In this document: positions 32,802 to 41,558 of the stretch, one piece after another | How positions within the stretch are numbered: the first letter of the stretch is position 1 | How the letters are laid out: each line of letters opens with the position of its first letter | Source: Gordonibacter pamelaeae | GTDB lineage: Bacteria; Actinomycetota; Coriobacteriia; Coriobacteriales; Eggerthellaceae | DNA length: 64,000 nt | Direction: 5' to 3' (one strand) | Assembly: GCF_042665095.1 (NCBI RefSeq) | Contig: NZ_JBHTBV010000005.1 | Program-made: the position numbers and the translations under genes | Notes under the pieces: model-generated | Told to the model about the DNA's origin: nothing | Databases searched by the model: none | Seen by the model: the letters and a program-made list of their open reading frames with translations, nothing else

Positions 32802-33434
32802 ATGGAGCCGAACATCCTGCTCGAACGGGCGCCGTCGGCCGTGCCGGTCGGCAACGCATGCGTCCCTCTCAACACGTCCCACCGTACCGGCATCCAAGCC
32901 ATGCGCCTCGCCGACGACCCCTTCGTGGGCGACGAGGAGAAGGCCCGCGCGCTGCTGTTCCTTTACTTCGGACGGCCCGACGGTCGCACGGGGCGGCTCG
33001 CCCTCCCCGACGCCGTGGCCGAGAACCCGCAGCTGGGCGTGGAGGCCGCGCTCGCGTTCTTCAACCTGAACGAGCCGAGGCCGCCCGAGGTTCCCGGCAC
33101 GCGACCTGCCGCCGGCACGCGGGTGTTCGACCGGGATTGGGACGCGGGGCGTGTGGCCGCCGACTTCCAACGCGAGTACGGCCTCGATCTGACCGACCGC
33201 GGCTTGCGGCTGCACTGGTGGCGCTTCTGGTCGCTGCTGCGCAACCTGAGCGAGTCGTCGCTCACCATGCAGGCCGTCGGCGTGCGCGGCACCGTGCCCG
33301 ACGAGAAGAAGATGGGCCGCGAGGCGGTGGAGAGCCTCATGAGGCGCAAGGCCGCCCTCATGCTCCCCGCCCGCACCGAGGAGGAGGCCCTGCAGCTGAC
33401 CCACCTGAGGTACCGGTGGGCGCTGGAGGTGTGA
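32802..33434 (+). CDS. Gp15-family phage tail assembly protein
   Basis: 210 residues matching the bacteriophage Gp15 family, the second tail assembly chaperone of Gram-positive siphophages. Characteristic features are IQAMRLADDPFVGDEEKARA at the start. An aromatic helix (RLHWWRFWSLLRNLSESS) and the C-terminal MGREAVESLMRRKAALMLP follow. It lies immediately 5' of the tape measure, as expected. It would be present only during assembly and not in the finished particle. Confidence 0.82.
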   Translation: MEPNILLERAPSAVPVGNACVPLNTSHRTGIQAMRLADDPFVGDEEKARALLFLYFGRPDGRTGRLALPDAVAENPQLGVEAALAFFNLNEPRPPEVPGTRPAAGTRVFDRDWDAGRVAADFQREYGLDLTDRGLRLHWWRFWSLLRNLSESSLTMQAVGVRGTVPDEKKMGREAVESLMRRKAALMLPARTEEEALQLTHLRYRWALEV

Positions 33435-33495
33435 CAACCGCGCAAAACAAGCCAGAGTAAAACCAATAGGAACCAAGCTGGAAAGGAGACGAGCC

Positions 33496-33645
33496 TTGGA
33501 TACTGTGCGCGAAAAAACAAGGGCACCGGCGCGTATGCATAACGAAATTCTCGCAAACGATGCGAGTAGAGCCAAAAGCCTCGAAAGAAAAAACCGCAGG
33601 AAAGGGGGCGTCCCATGTCGGACATCAGCGTTGCCATCGGAGTGA
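33496..33645 (+). CDS. Small ORF overlapping the tape measure start
   Basis: A 49-residue basic ORF that starts TTG after an AAAGGAG site (33482-33488). It encodes MDTVREKTRAPARMHNEILA and continues with a Lys/Arg-rich tail. Its stop at 33643-33645 overlaps the tape measure start by 31 nt, which would couple translation. Family unknown; the alternative is a leader sequence without a product. The region is less GC-rich than the flanks. Confidence 0.4.
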   Translation: MDTVREKTRAPARMHNEILANDASRAKSLERKNRRKGGVPCRTSALPSE

Positions 33646-35447
33646 CCATAAACGCATCCCGTTACGAAGCAGCCCTCGCGTCCATCGCCACCGCCACAAA
33701 TCGGCAGATCGGAGCTCTCGCATCAGCCTTTGCGGCGCTTAACGGCGTTGCCGGTGCCGCCGAAGCCGTCAGGAATGCCGCTTCGCAGATCACCTCCTCC
33801 TTTGGAGAAATCGGAAATGCAGCATCGAAATCACTCGACACGGCGAGCGGCGCTATCGCCAAAACCGCCGACGATGGAAGCAAAGCGTTGTCCGTGTTCG
33901 ATACCATCGGGAAAACCGCAAGCGCAATGGCGAAGGGCTTGGGAAAAGCAGCCGGCACCGTTAAAGCAGCATCGAAAGAACTGCTCTCGCTTGGCACGTC
34001 CGCTTTGCAGGGAAACGACGGAATCCAGGAAATGGCGAGCGGCGTAATCGCCAACATGGGCACGCTCACCGCCTCGCTGCCCTTGTTGGCCTCGCAAGCA
34101 ACCGCTGTCCTGCCAGCATTCGCAGCCCAGGTTGCAGATGCCGCGCCAGGACTTATCGATGCCCTCGTCGGTGCTTTCAACCAAGTGGCTACCGCCCTTC
34201 CCGAAATCATTCCCCAGCTTGTGGAGGGAATAGCCAGCATAGCGGCCCCGATGGCGGAGGCACTTGTCGAGCTGGCCCCGGTATTGGTAGCTGCCGGAAT
34301 CGAGCTTTTTGCAGGGCTGGTTGAGAGCCTCGCCGAAGTCGTGCCCTTGCTCGTCGAGCAGCTGCCGGTGTTCATCGAAGGCATTTGCACCGCCCTAATC
34401 GAGAGCATGCCGATCCTCCTCGAAGCAGGCCTTCAATTCTTCATGGCGCTTGGACAGGCGCTCATCGAGGTATTGCCGCTGCTTCTTGAGCAACTCCCCG
34501 ACTTCATTGCGGGCTTCATCGAAATGCTCGTCACCTTTTTGCCACAGCTCATAGAGGGTGCCATGCAATTGTTCACCGCTTTCGTAGAAGCGCTGCCGCT
34601 CGTTATCCCCGCCCTTGTCGAGGCCATCCCGACGGTTATCCAGGCAGTGTGCGACATGCTCCCAACGCTCTTCCCCCTTATCCTGTTCGCCGCCGTGCAG
34701 CTCTTCCTTGCCATCGCGCAGGCGGTTCCCCAGATCCTCGAGGCACTTATCCCGGCAATAGGAGCGCTTATCCAGGCAGGCATCGACCATCTGCCCACCT
34801 TTTTGGAGAACATGGGGAATGCAGCGAAGGAGCTGTTCCGCAAGATCGCCGATGCGGTTCCCAAGGTGCTGAACGACCTGAAAAACGCTCTTGGCGAGCT
34901 GATCTTGGCCGGAGCTGCCAAAGTTGGCGAGTTCGCCAACGACATGATAGCCGCAGGCGAGAACCTCGTGCACGGCATCGTCGACGGCATCGGAAATGCA
35001 GCCCGCAGCGTCATCGATGCCATCGGAGGCGTCATCAACGATGCCATAGGGTGGGCGAAATCGCTTCTCGGCATCGCCTCCCCTTCGAAGGTGTTTCGCT
35101 CTATCGGCGGGTACGTTTCGGAGGGCTTCGCCGACGGCATCGCGGCCAAGGCGGGCGAGGCAGTGGGCGCCATGAAGGCGCTGGCCGACGACGTGGTCGA
35201 CGCGGCCAAGGCCGACCTTCCGGCCATCGAGGTGCCGGTGGGCTTCAACGTGCGGAAGCTCTCGGCGGGATCGCTCGGCGGGTTCGGCTTCGCCGCCGCC
35301 TTCGCCGCGGCGCCTGCAGGCGGACAAACCACGAACAACTACTACACGATCGAGAAGGTGGACCTTTCGGGCGATCCTGCCGCAGTGAAGGCGGCGGGCA
35401 CGCTTTGGAACGGCGTTCGCCGGCAGATGAGAATGGGGGCGATATAA
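33615..35447 (+). CDS. Tail tape measure protein
   Basis: 610 residues. The N-terminus has Ala-rich helices. The centre has imperfect hydrophobic repeats of about 20-25 residues of the LPLLLEQLPDFIAGF type. The C-terminal segment IASPSKVFRSIGGYVSEGFA is diagnostic of tape measures. At ~1.5 A per residue the tail would be roughly 90 nm. The first ~480 codons use noticeably more A/T than the last ~120, suggesting mosaic origin. AGGAAAGGGGG precedes the ATG. Confidence 0.93.
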   Translation: MSDISVAIGVTINASRYEAALASIATATNRQIGALASAFAALNGVAGAAEAVRNAASQITSSFGEIGNAASKSLDTASGAIAKTADDGSKALSVFDTIGKTASAMAKGLGKAAGTVKAASKELLSLGTSALQGNDGIQEMASGVIANMGTLTASLPLLASQATAVLPAFAAQVADAAPGLIDALVGAFNQVATALPEIIPQLVEGIASIAAPMAEALVELAPVLVAAGIELFAGLVESLAEVVPLLVEQLPVFIEGICTALIESMPILLEAGLQFFMALGQALIEVLPLLLEQLPDFIAGFIEMLVTFLPQLIEGAMQLFTAFVEALPLVIPALVEAIPTVIQAVCDMLPTLFPLILFAAVQLFLAIAQAVPQILEALIPAIGALIQAGIDHLPTFLENMGNAAKELFRKIADAVPKVLNDLKNALGELILAGAAKVGEFANDMIAAGENLVHGIVDGIGNAARSVIDAIGGVINDAIGWAKSLLGIASPSKVFRSIGGYVSEGFADGIAAKAGEAVGAMKALADDVVDAAKADLPAIEVPVGFNVRKLSAGSLGGFGFAAAFAAAPAGGQTTNNYYTIEKVDLSGDPAAVKAAGTLWNGVRRQMRMGAI

Positions 35448-35448
35448 C

Positions 35449-37740
35449 ATGGCAACCTGGTCGGGATGGAGCAAGCCTTACGGCGACAGCCGCGCCATGG
35501 CCGTGGGCGTGGACGCATGGATCAGCTCGTCGAGCGACACCGAGGTGTACATCACCGTCAGCGCATTGGCCAAGTCGGGCGATGCGGGTACCTGGGAGGC
35601 GGCCTACCAGTACGGCGTGATGACGCAGGACGGCCACGCGACCGCCGGCAACCGCGGCGCCGAGTGGAACGAGGCGGGCCGCGGCGTGCTGAACGCAGGC
35701 AACGGGGTGGCGCAGGGCCAGCACACCTACGGACCCTTCACGCGCGAGACATCCGCCTATAACGTGACCTGCTGGGGCAAGGCGTGGGGCGAGACGGTGA
35801 ACGGCTACGGGGCCTGGGCCGGAAGCGCCGAGGTCTACACCACCGTCACCGTGCCCGCGCGGCCGGTGTACGCGCCGCCCGCGGCAACGGGCGTGACGAA
35901 CACCCGGCAAGACGACAGCCGCAACGTGGTGGCCTGGGCGAACCACAGCGATACCACCCACCCCTACGACTCCATCAAGGTGGAGCGGTCAATCGACGGG
36001 GGCAGCTGATCCCAGATTGCCAGCACCTCGGGAGCCGCAACCTCGTACGTCGACGCCTCGACCGCGGCGAACCACGCCTACGCCTATCGCGTGCGCGCCC
36101 AGAACGCCGCCGGCTTCAGCGCCTACGCGACGAGCGGAACCACGTACAACACCCCGGCGGCACCCCGTGGCATCGTTGCCTCGCGCTCGGCCGCGAACAC
36201 CGTGATGCTCACCATCGACAACCCCGCCCTCACCGCCACGGCGCTGGAGCTCCAGCGCTCGGCCAGCGGCACGGACGGATGGGCTGCCGTGAAGACCGTT
36301 CCCGGCTCCCCCGTCGCCGAGGCGGAGGACGAGCCAGGCGGCGGCACGTTCTACTACCGCGCGCGCAACACCCGCGCATCGCTCGCCTCCGATTGGTCGG
36401 CCGCCTCCAACAAGGTGGTGACCATCGTCGCGCCGGCGGCGCCGAGCCTCATCGCGCCGGCCTCGGGCGTGACCCTGCCCAAAACGCAACCGACCGTGTC
36501 GTTCTCCTGGAAGCACAACCCCATCGACGGGTCGGAGCAGAGTGCGGCCCAGCTGCAGCACAGCGTGAACGGCGGGTCGACGTGGACGGCAGTGCAGGTG
36601 ACGGGCAATGATCAGGAAACGGCCGTCGCCAACAGCTGGGAGAAGAACGCCATTGTGACCTGGCGCGTGCGCACGAAGGGCGCCCATGCCGACTACGGTC
36701 CCTGGTCGTCCGTGCAGGCGTTCAAGGTCTGCCAAGTACCCAGCGTGGCCATTTCCTCGCCGGCGGCCGACGGAACCGTGCTGAACGACGTGCCCTTGAA
36801 CGTGGCCTGGACCTATACGGACGAATCCGGTACGCAGCAGCGCGCCGCCCTCTCCATCGCCGACTCCCAGGAGCGCGAGCTTTGGAGCACCGTCGTGCAG
36901 GGCCCGACCGCCTCGCTTTCCATCCCATCGTCGGAGCTGCTGCCGGAGAACCACGGGAGCTTCCGCATCGCGCTCACCGCGTACTCCACGTCCGGGCTGG
37001 CGGCTTCGGCCTCGCGCACGTTCTCGACCGATTACGAGGAGCCGGCCGAGCCGGGCCTGCAGGTTGAGGTGGACCCGGTGCGCGGCAGCGTTGCAGCCAC
37101 CGTGTTCGAGGGCGCAACCGCGACCGGCGTGCCGCGCACGGCCTCGCTCGGCCTGTTCCGCGCACGGCCGGACGGCACGCTGCTGTGCCTGGCCGACGGC
37201 GTTGCGTCGGGCACCGGCGTGACCGACCTGTATCCTCCGCTCGATTGCGACCTTTGCTACCTCGCCGTCGCCTACACCGAGAACGGGCTCACCGCGCGCA
37301 CCGAGCGGGCCGCCCGCGTGCCCTCGGGCGGCGCCGTGTTCTTCAACTTCGGAGACCACGGCTACGCCGACGTGGCGAAGGTGGCTATGGACGTGGAATG
37401 GAGCACGTCGGTGGCAACCGACAGCGAGGTGATCGACACGGCGGGAGCGGAGGACCCGCTGGTGTTCTTCGGCACGGCCAAGTCGGTGGAAGGCGGCGTG
37501 TCGGGCGACGTATGGCGCAACGCGGCCAACGCGCCCGCCCGATGGAGCGACGAGGCTTGCCGCGCGGAGGCGTTCGAGCGACTTGCGGCCGATACCGGCA
37601 TCAAGATCGTGCGCTACCCGAGCGGTTCCGTCATGCCGGCGCATACCTCCTGCAAGACGGCGACGTCGGCCGCCAACGGCCTGGTGTCGTCCGTAGAGGT
37701 AACGGCAAGGAAGGTGAGGGCAGATGAACTGGTTCTCTAG
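35449..37740 (+). pseudogene. Fn3-repeat tail-tip protein interrupted by one in-frame TGA
   Basis: One continuous frame of 764 codons apart from a TGA at 36007-36009 (codon 187). Upstream lies a ~140-residue beta domain and the start of an Fn3 domain (IKVERSIDGGS). Downstream the same Fn3 continues (SQIASTSGAATSYVDAS), then further Fn3 repeats and a C-terminal domain. A Trp (TGG) at the stop would complete the motif, so TGA is a single G-to-A change. No ribosome site marks a restart after the stop. Either the gene is nonsense-mutated, the stop is read through, or it is a sequence error. The predicted role is the distal tail or central fibre. Confidence 0.8.
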
Positions 37741-38785
37741 CGGACGCGTGGACACCTTCCGCTTCGTGCGGGTGCGCTGGGGCACCTGGACGGAGACGGA
37801 GGAGCTGGAAGGCATCATCGGCGGCACGCTCGAGCGGAACGACTCCACCGCCATCAAGGCCTCGGGATCGCTCGACTATATCCTTGAGCCCGCCTTGGGC
37901 AGCGACCTCGTGCGCGTCTACTCCGACAGCTACTACCCGCCCACGGGCGAGCGCACGAGCATCGCCCAGGGAACGTATTTGGCGTCCACGCCGTCGAGCA
38001 CCTACCGGGGCGCCATCGAGGAGGGAACGGCCGACCTGTACGGTGTGCTGCACGTGCTGGCCGAGGATTCCTTCGCCGAGCCGCTCGTCGTGCCGGCCGG
38101 CACGCGGGCGGTCGACAAGGCAGCGGAGATCGTGCGCGAGGCAGGGCTGCCGGTCGTCGCATCTGAGTCCCCCGCCACGCTCGGGTCGCCGGCGGTGTTC
38201 GACGACAAGGACACGAGCAAGCTGGACGCGGTGAACTGGCTTCTGGACTTCGCCGGTTTCGCCAGCGCGGGCTGCGACGGCTACGGCACGGTGCTGATGC
38301 AGCCCTACCAGGATCCCTCCCTGCGGCTGCCCGTCCTGGCCTTGGAAGACGACGGGGCGTGCATCTTCCGCAGCGGCGTGGTGCGCGAGTACGACACGTT
38401 CGACGTTCCCAACGTGGTGGTGGTCGTCTGCTCGAACGCGCAAGCCGGCTCGATGACGGCCAAAGCCGTGAACGACGACCCGCAAAGCGCCTTCTCCACC
38501 GTCGCCCGCGGACGCGAGATCGTGCGCAAGGAAACCGTCTCGGACATCGCCAGCCAAGAAGCCCTGCAGGCCAAAGCGGAGGCGTTGCTGGCCGCAAAGA
38601 CGTCGATGGTCGAAGGGTTCGAGATAACCCACGCGTTCGTCCCGCTGGAAATGGGCGATGTCTGCTCCCTCACGTACCGCAAGGCCGGCGTGCACCGCGA
38701 CGACCTCGTGGCCGTGCGCCAATCCCTGAAGCTGAAGCCCGGCATGGAGTGCACCACGCGCTTCCGCCGCTTCCCGAGGAGCTGA
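37724..38785 (+). CDS. Tail-tip / baseplate hub-like protein
   Basis: 353 residues starting MNWFSSGRVDTFRFVRVRWG, overlapping the previous gene by 17 nt. Mixed alpha/beta with no export signal or enzyme motif. The position between the Fn3 tail protein and the collar protein fits a tail hub or Tal-like N-terminal domain that closes the tube. Family not firmly identified. The start has an AAGGAAGGTGAGGG site inside the preceding gene. The stop overlaps the next ATG (TGATG). Confidence 0.65.
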   Translation: MNWFSSGRVDTFRFVRVRWGTWTETEELEGIIGGTLERNDSTAIKASGSLDYILEPALGSDLVRVYSDSYYPPTGERTSIAQGTYLASTPSSTYRGAIEEGTADLYGVLHVLAEDSFAEPLVVPAGTRAVDKAAEIVREAGLPVVASESPATLGSPAVFDDKDTSKLDAVNWLLDFAGFASAGCDGYGTVLMQPYQDPSLRLPVLALEDDGACIFRSGVVREYDTFDVPNVVVVVCSNAQAGSMTAKAVNDDPQSAFSTVARGREIVRKETVSDIASQEALQAKAEALLAAKTSMVEGFEITHAFVPLEMGDVCSLTYRKAGVHRDDLVAVRQSLKLKPGMECTTRFRRFPRS

Positions 38786-39384
38786 TGGCCATGGATGCTT
38801 TCGACATCGCCCTGCTCATGGCGAACCAGCATGCCGACAGCCCGGTGAGGATGCGCTACGGCACCGTCGTCGGGGCGTGCGACGAGAGCGTGCTCTCGGT
38901 GGTTCCCGACGGTCAGGAGTCGCCCGTGCCCGCCGTGAAGTGCTGCCTCCCCGCAGAGGGGAGCCGCGTGGTGCTGCTGGTTAACGGCACCGAGTGGCTG
39001 GCGGCAGCCGTCGTAGGAGGCGATTGTCCCTATGGCGTAGGGGACCTGTGGATCACCCTCTCAAGCGACGATCCTCGCAATCGCTGGCGTGGGACCGCCT
39101 GGGAGCGCGTGCTCGACCGCATGCTGCTTGCGAGCGGCAAGAGAGACGTCGCAGAAACGGGAGGCGAGGAGGAGCACACTCACTGGCTGCCCATCGGCGA
39201 CGAACCAGGATTGGGATACCTATCTGCAACAACCAGCCTGCACCATCGAGACGTAAACGTGCCTCATCAGATACACGCAGAAAACAGCTGGATCGAAGCA
39301 GGAATAACGAGTCAAACCTGCTCGTATGAAGCATCGAGCATGCCTCCCTACTTGGTTGCGCATATGTGGAAGAGAATTGCTTGA
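38785..39384 (+). CDS. Tail collar / receptor-binding protein, copy 1
   Basis: 199 residues. The first ~75 residues (FDIALLMANQHADSPVRMRY, then VKCCLPAEGSRVVLLVNGTE) are closely matched by the gene at 40920 and look like an OB-fold docking domain. The remainder carries the collar-like DRMLLASGKRDVAETGG and SSMPPYLVAHMWKRIA segments, between which the sequence is divergent and less GC-rich. Presumed tail fibre or receptor-binding subunit. GAGGAG precedes the ATG. The C-terminal part probably sets target specificity. Confidence 0.7.
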   Translation: MAMDAFDIALLMANQHADSPVRMRYGTVVGACDESVLSVVPDGQESPVPAVKCCLPAEGSRVVLLVNGTEWLAAAVVGGDCPYGVGDLWITLSSDDPRNRWRGTAWERVLDRMLLASGKRDVAETGGEEEHTHWLPIGDEPGLGYLSATTSLHHRDVNVPHQIHAENSWIEAGITSQTCSYEASSMPPYLVAHMWKRIA

Positions 39385-39406
39385 CGTAAAGGAGGACTCC
39401 CTACCC

Positions 39407-39685
39407 ATGGACAAATGCCCCGAGCACAGCGCTCATGACCAGCATCTCGATCGGCTCGATGCGCGCGTCCTCGAGCTTGAGGACGCGAACAAGGAGCTAT
39501 CGCGGTTCACCGAGCGCATCACGGTGCTCGTGGACAAATACGACGAGACGCTCGACGACCACGCCGCGCGCCTCGCCGCCCTCGAATCGATCCCGGCGAG
39601 GCGGTGGGAGCAGATCGCCAACTACACGCTGACCGCCGCGCTCGGCGCTGCCGCCGGGATCGTACTCGCCCACTTCGGACTCTAA
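39407..39685 (+). CDS. XhlA-like holin accessory protein
   Basis: 92 residues. A coiled coil (HDQHLDRLDARVLELEDANK) is followed by one C-terminal membrane helix (YTLTAALGAAAGIVLAHFGL). This is the arrangement of XhlA-type proteins that sit next to phage holins and lysins. It is predicted to support membrane lesion formation in lysis. AAAGGAGG precedes the ATG at somewhat long spacing. The holin follows 9 bp later. Confidence 0.75.
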   Translation: MDKCPEHSAHDQHLDRLDARVLELEDANKELSRFTERITVLVDKYDETLDDHAARLAALESIPARRWEQIANYTLTAALGAAAGIVLAHFGL

Positions 39686-39694
39686 GGAGCCTAC

Positions 39695-39931
39695 ATGAAC
39701 GACAATGCGAAACAATGGCTGCGGGCCGCAGCCATCCGCGCCGCCAAGACGGCTGCGCAAGCTGCCATCGGCACCATCGGGGCCTCGACGGCACTCGGTG
39801 CCGTGGACTGGCCGCTGGCCGCATCGGCAGCGGCTCTCGCTGCAATTGCCTCCCTGCTGACCAGTATCGGAGGCCTTCCTGAAGTAGACGGGGGATCAAC
39901 CCTTCCGTCGCTCGCGAAAGGAGGCGAGTGA
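39695..39931 (+). CDS. Holin, r1t-like
   Basis: 78 residues with two hydrophobic helices. The sequence (KQWLRAAAIRAAKTAAQAAI, then GAVDWPLAASAAALAAIASL, LLTSIGGLPEV) fits the r1t holin family. It would accumulate in the membrane and release the endolysin. TAAGGAG precedes the ATG. The stop lies 1 nt before the endolysin start, so the pair is translationally coupled. In a tailocin, the cassette frees the particles by lysing the producer cell. Confidence 0.85.
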   Translation: MNDNAKQWLRAAAIRAAKTAAQAAIGTIGASTALGAVDWPLAASAAALAAIASLLTSIGGLPEVDGGSTLPSLAKGGE

Positions 39932-39932
39932 C

Positions 39933-40913
39933 ATGGCCGCGTCGAACGAGGTGGCCGCGCACATCATGGAGCACCTGGTGGCCCATGACGGCGACGGCGG
40001 CCACGGGTACAGCCAAGGGTCGAACCGCTGGGGCAACGGCGTACTGGAAACACTGGAGATCGACGGTCACGCCTATCGCTTCGCGGGGGGCGACCGCGAT
40101 TGCTCCTCCGGCGTTATCAGCGCCTACGAGGCGGCCGGAGTGGATTGCGGGGGCGCCACTTACACCGGCAATATGCGCGTTCGCCTGTGCAGCACGGGCA
40201 ACTTCGAGTGGAAGCCGATGAGCTACACCGCGCAAAGAGGCGACATCTACTTGAACGAGCGGAGCCACACCGCACTATGCAAGTCGGCCGTACCCGACAT
40301 GCTCATGCAGTTCAGCATCGACGAGAACGGCGGCATCATTGGCGGCCGCGAGGGCGACCAAACCGGAAGCGAGTCTAACACGCGGCCCTACTACGACTAC
40401 CCTTGGGACGGCATACTGCGCTTCGTTGGGGAAGGAGGCGCGCCTGCGCAGGGATCTCAGAGCAGCACGATACCGGACATTCGCTACCGTGCCTGCTCGC
40501 AAGCCCAAGGTTGGCTTCCGGAAATGGTAAACCACTTCGACCCCTCGGGCTCGGGCGACGACTACGCCGGCGACGGTTCCCCCATCGTGTACCTGGCGGT
40601 GGACATGCCGGGTTGGTACCAGGCGCGCACGCAGTCGTCTGGCTGGCTCCCACCCGTACGCGGCTACGACGCCGATGACCTGGAGTACGGCTGCGCGGGA
40701 GACGGAACGCCCATCACCGGCATCCGCTGCTACTATGAAACTCAAAACCCCGCGGCCACCGGCTGGCTCGCCATCGAGTACGCCGTTGCGAACGTCGGCT
40801 GCGGGTTCCTGCCGAGCATGCGCGACTTGGCGGACACGGGCGGGTCGACCGACGACTACGCGGGCAACGGTGGCGTTATCAGCGCCTTCAGGGCCAGAAT
40901 CGTCCGAGTGTAG
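39933..40913 (+). CDS. Endolysin, NlpC/P60-like (Amidase_5-type) with C-terminal wall-binding repeats
   Basis: 326 residues. The N-terminal catalytic domain has the Cys57 nucleophile (DRDCSSGV) and the candidate His112 (RSHTALC), typical of phage cysteine peptidoglycan hydrolases. The C-terminal half contains about three degenerate repeats with GWLP and GDDYAGDG motifs, resembling ChW-like cell-wall binding modules. It cleaves the producer's wall after holin action. AAAGGAGG precedes the ATG. The C-terminal repeats suggest a host-specific wall ligand. No signal peptide, consistent with holin dependence. Confidence 0.87.
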   Translation: MAASNEVAAHIMEHLVAHDGDGGHGYSQGSNRWGNGVLETLEIDGHAYRFAGGDRDCSSGVISAYEAAGVDCGGATYTGNMRVRLCSTGNFEWKPMSYTAQRGDIYLNERSHTALCKSAVPDMLMQFSIDENGGIIGGREGDQTGSESNTRPYYDYPWDGILRFVGEGGAPAQGSQSSTIPDIRYRACSQAQGWLPEMVNHFDPSGSGDDYAGDGSPIVYLAVDMPGWYQARTQSSGWLPPVRGYDADDLEYGCAGDGTPITGIRCYYETQNPAATGWLAIEYAVANVGCGFLPSMRDLADTGGSTDDYAGNGGVISAFRARIVRV

Positions 40914-40919
40914 GCCCTT

Positions 40920-41552
40920 ATGGACGCCTACGATATCGCCTTGCTCATGGCCAACCAAGACCCCAGCAGGCCTTTGAAGATGCGCTATGGGACGGTGGCC
41001 GACAACACAGGAAGCCTGCTGCAGGTCGTCCCCGACGGGCAGACCGAAACGACGCCTGTGGTGAAATGCTGCCATCCCTTGAAGGGCGACCGTGTGATCC
41101 TGCTGGTAAACGGCACCGAATGGCTCGCCATTTCCGTAATCGGTGGCGAAAGCGCCCCGCCCCGCGTGGGACAGCCGTTTATTACCGCCGCAAGCGAGGA
41201 CCCTCACATTGTTTGGCCGAATACCAGATGGCGCAAGCTGGAAGACAGGTTCATCCTAGCGTCCGGGATGCATTCCCGAGGAACAACCGGAGGCGAAGCC
41301 GCCCATACGTTAAGTTTGGCTGAAGTGCCTGCTCACGACCACAAGCCAAACGTTTGGGATGCTGTCATTGCACCCGGTTACTGGCAAGGAACCATTTCTG
41401 CGAGTACCGTTACAACAGGAGGAAATCTAGAAGCCTACAACAATATCAACAGGAATACCCAAGACTACCCGACGACTTCCTCAGGAGGGAGCCAGCCTCA
41501 CAACAACATGCCGCCTTACGAGGTATTCGATATCTGGATTCGCATTGAATGA
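40920..41552 (+). CDS. Tail collar / receptor-binding protein, copy 2 (after the lysis cassette)
   Basis: 210 residues. The N-terminal ~75 residues mirror copy 1 (YDIALLMANQDPSRPLKMRY, VKCCHPLKGDRVILLVNGTE). The C-terminal part has a clear tail-collar motif (DRFILASGMHSRGTTGGEAAH, EVPAHDHKP) and the NNMPPYEVFDIWIRIE ending. It is 7 bp after the endolysin stop, an unusual place for a tail structural gene. It may be an alternative specificity cassette. The divergent region is less GC-rich than the rest. It ends 6 bp before tRNA-Gln. Confidence 0.72.
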   Translation: MDAYDIALLMANQDPSRPLKMRYGTVADNTGSLLQVVPDGQTETTPVVKCCHPLKGDRVILLVNGTEWLAISVIGGESAPPRVGQPFITAASEDPHIVWPNTRWRKLEDRFILASGMHSRGTTGGEAAHTLSLAEVPAHDHKPNVWDAVIAPGYWQGTISASTVTTGGNLEAYNNINRNTQDYPTTSSGGSQPHNNMPPYEVFDIWIRIE

Positions 41553-41558
41553 TCAAAC

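Larger units (their letters stand above)
29910..41552. mobile_element. Putative non-contractile (F-type) tailocin / headless prophage tail locus
   Basis: An 11.6-kb block encodes a repressor on the minus strand and, on the plus strand, a regulator, tail terminator, tail tube, two chaperones, tape measure, tail-tip proteins, lysis cassette and tail-collar proteins, all tightly spaced. No integrase, terminase, portal, protease, capsid or head-tail connector gene is seen, and no contractile sheath. The first structural gene is the tail terminator, so head genes are missing as a block. This is the layout expected for a phage-tail-like bacteriocin. It lies between infA and tRNA-Gln. A decayed prophage is the alternative, but all genes except the Fn3 tail gene are intact. 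Confidence 0.78.

Noticed and set aside
31397..33434. Contractile sheath gene (R-type tailocin)
   Set aside because: Only one tube-sized protein and chaperones precede the tape measure; no ~350-500-residue sheath gene is present.
36007..36009. TGA as a selenocysteine codon
   Set aside because: The position fits Trp within an Fn3 domain, and no convincing hairpin follows directly downstream.
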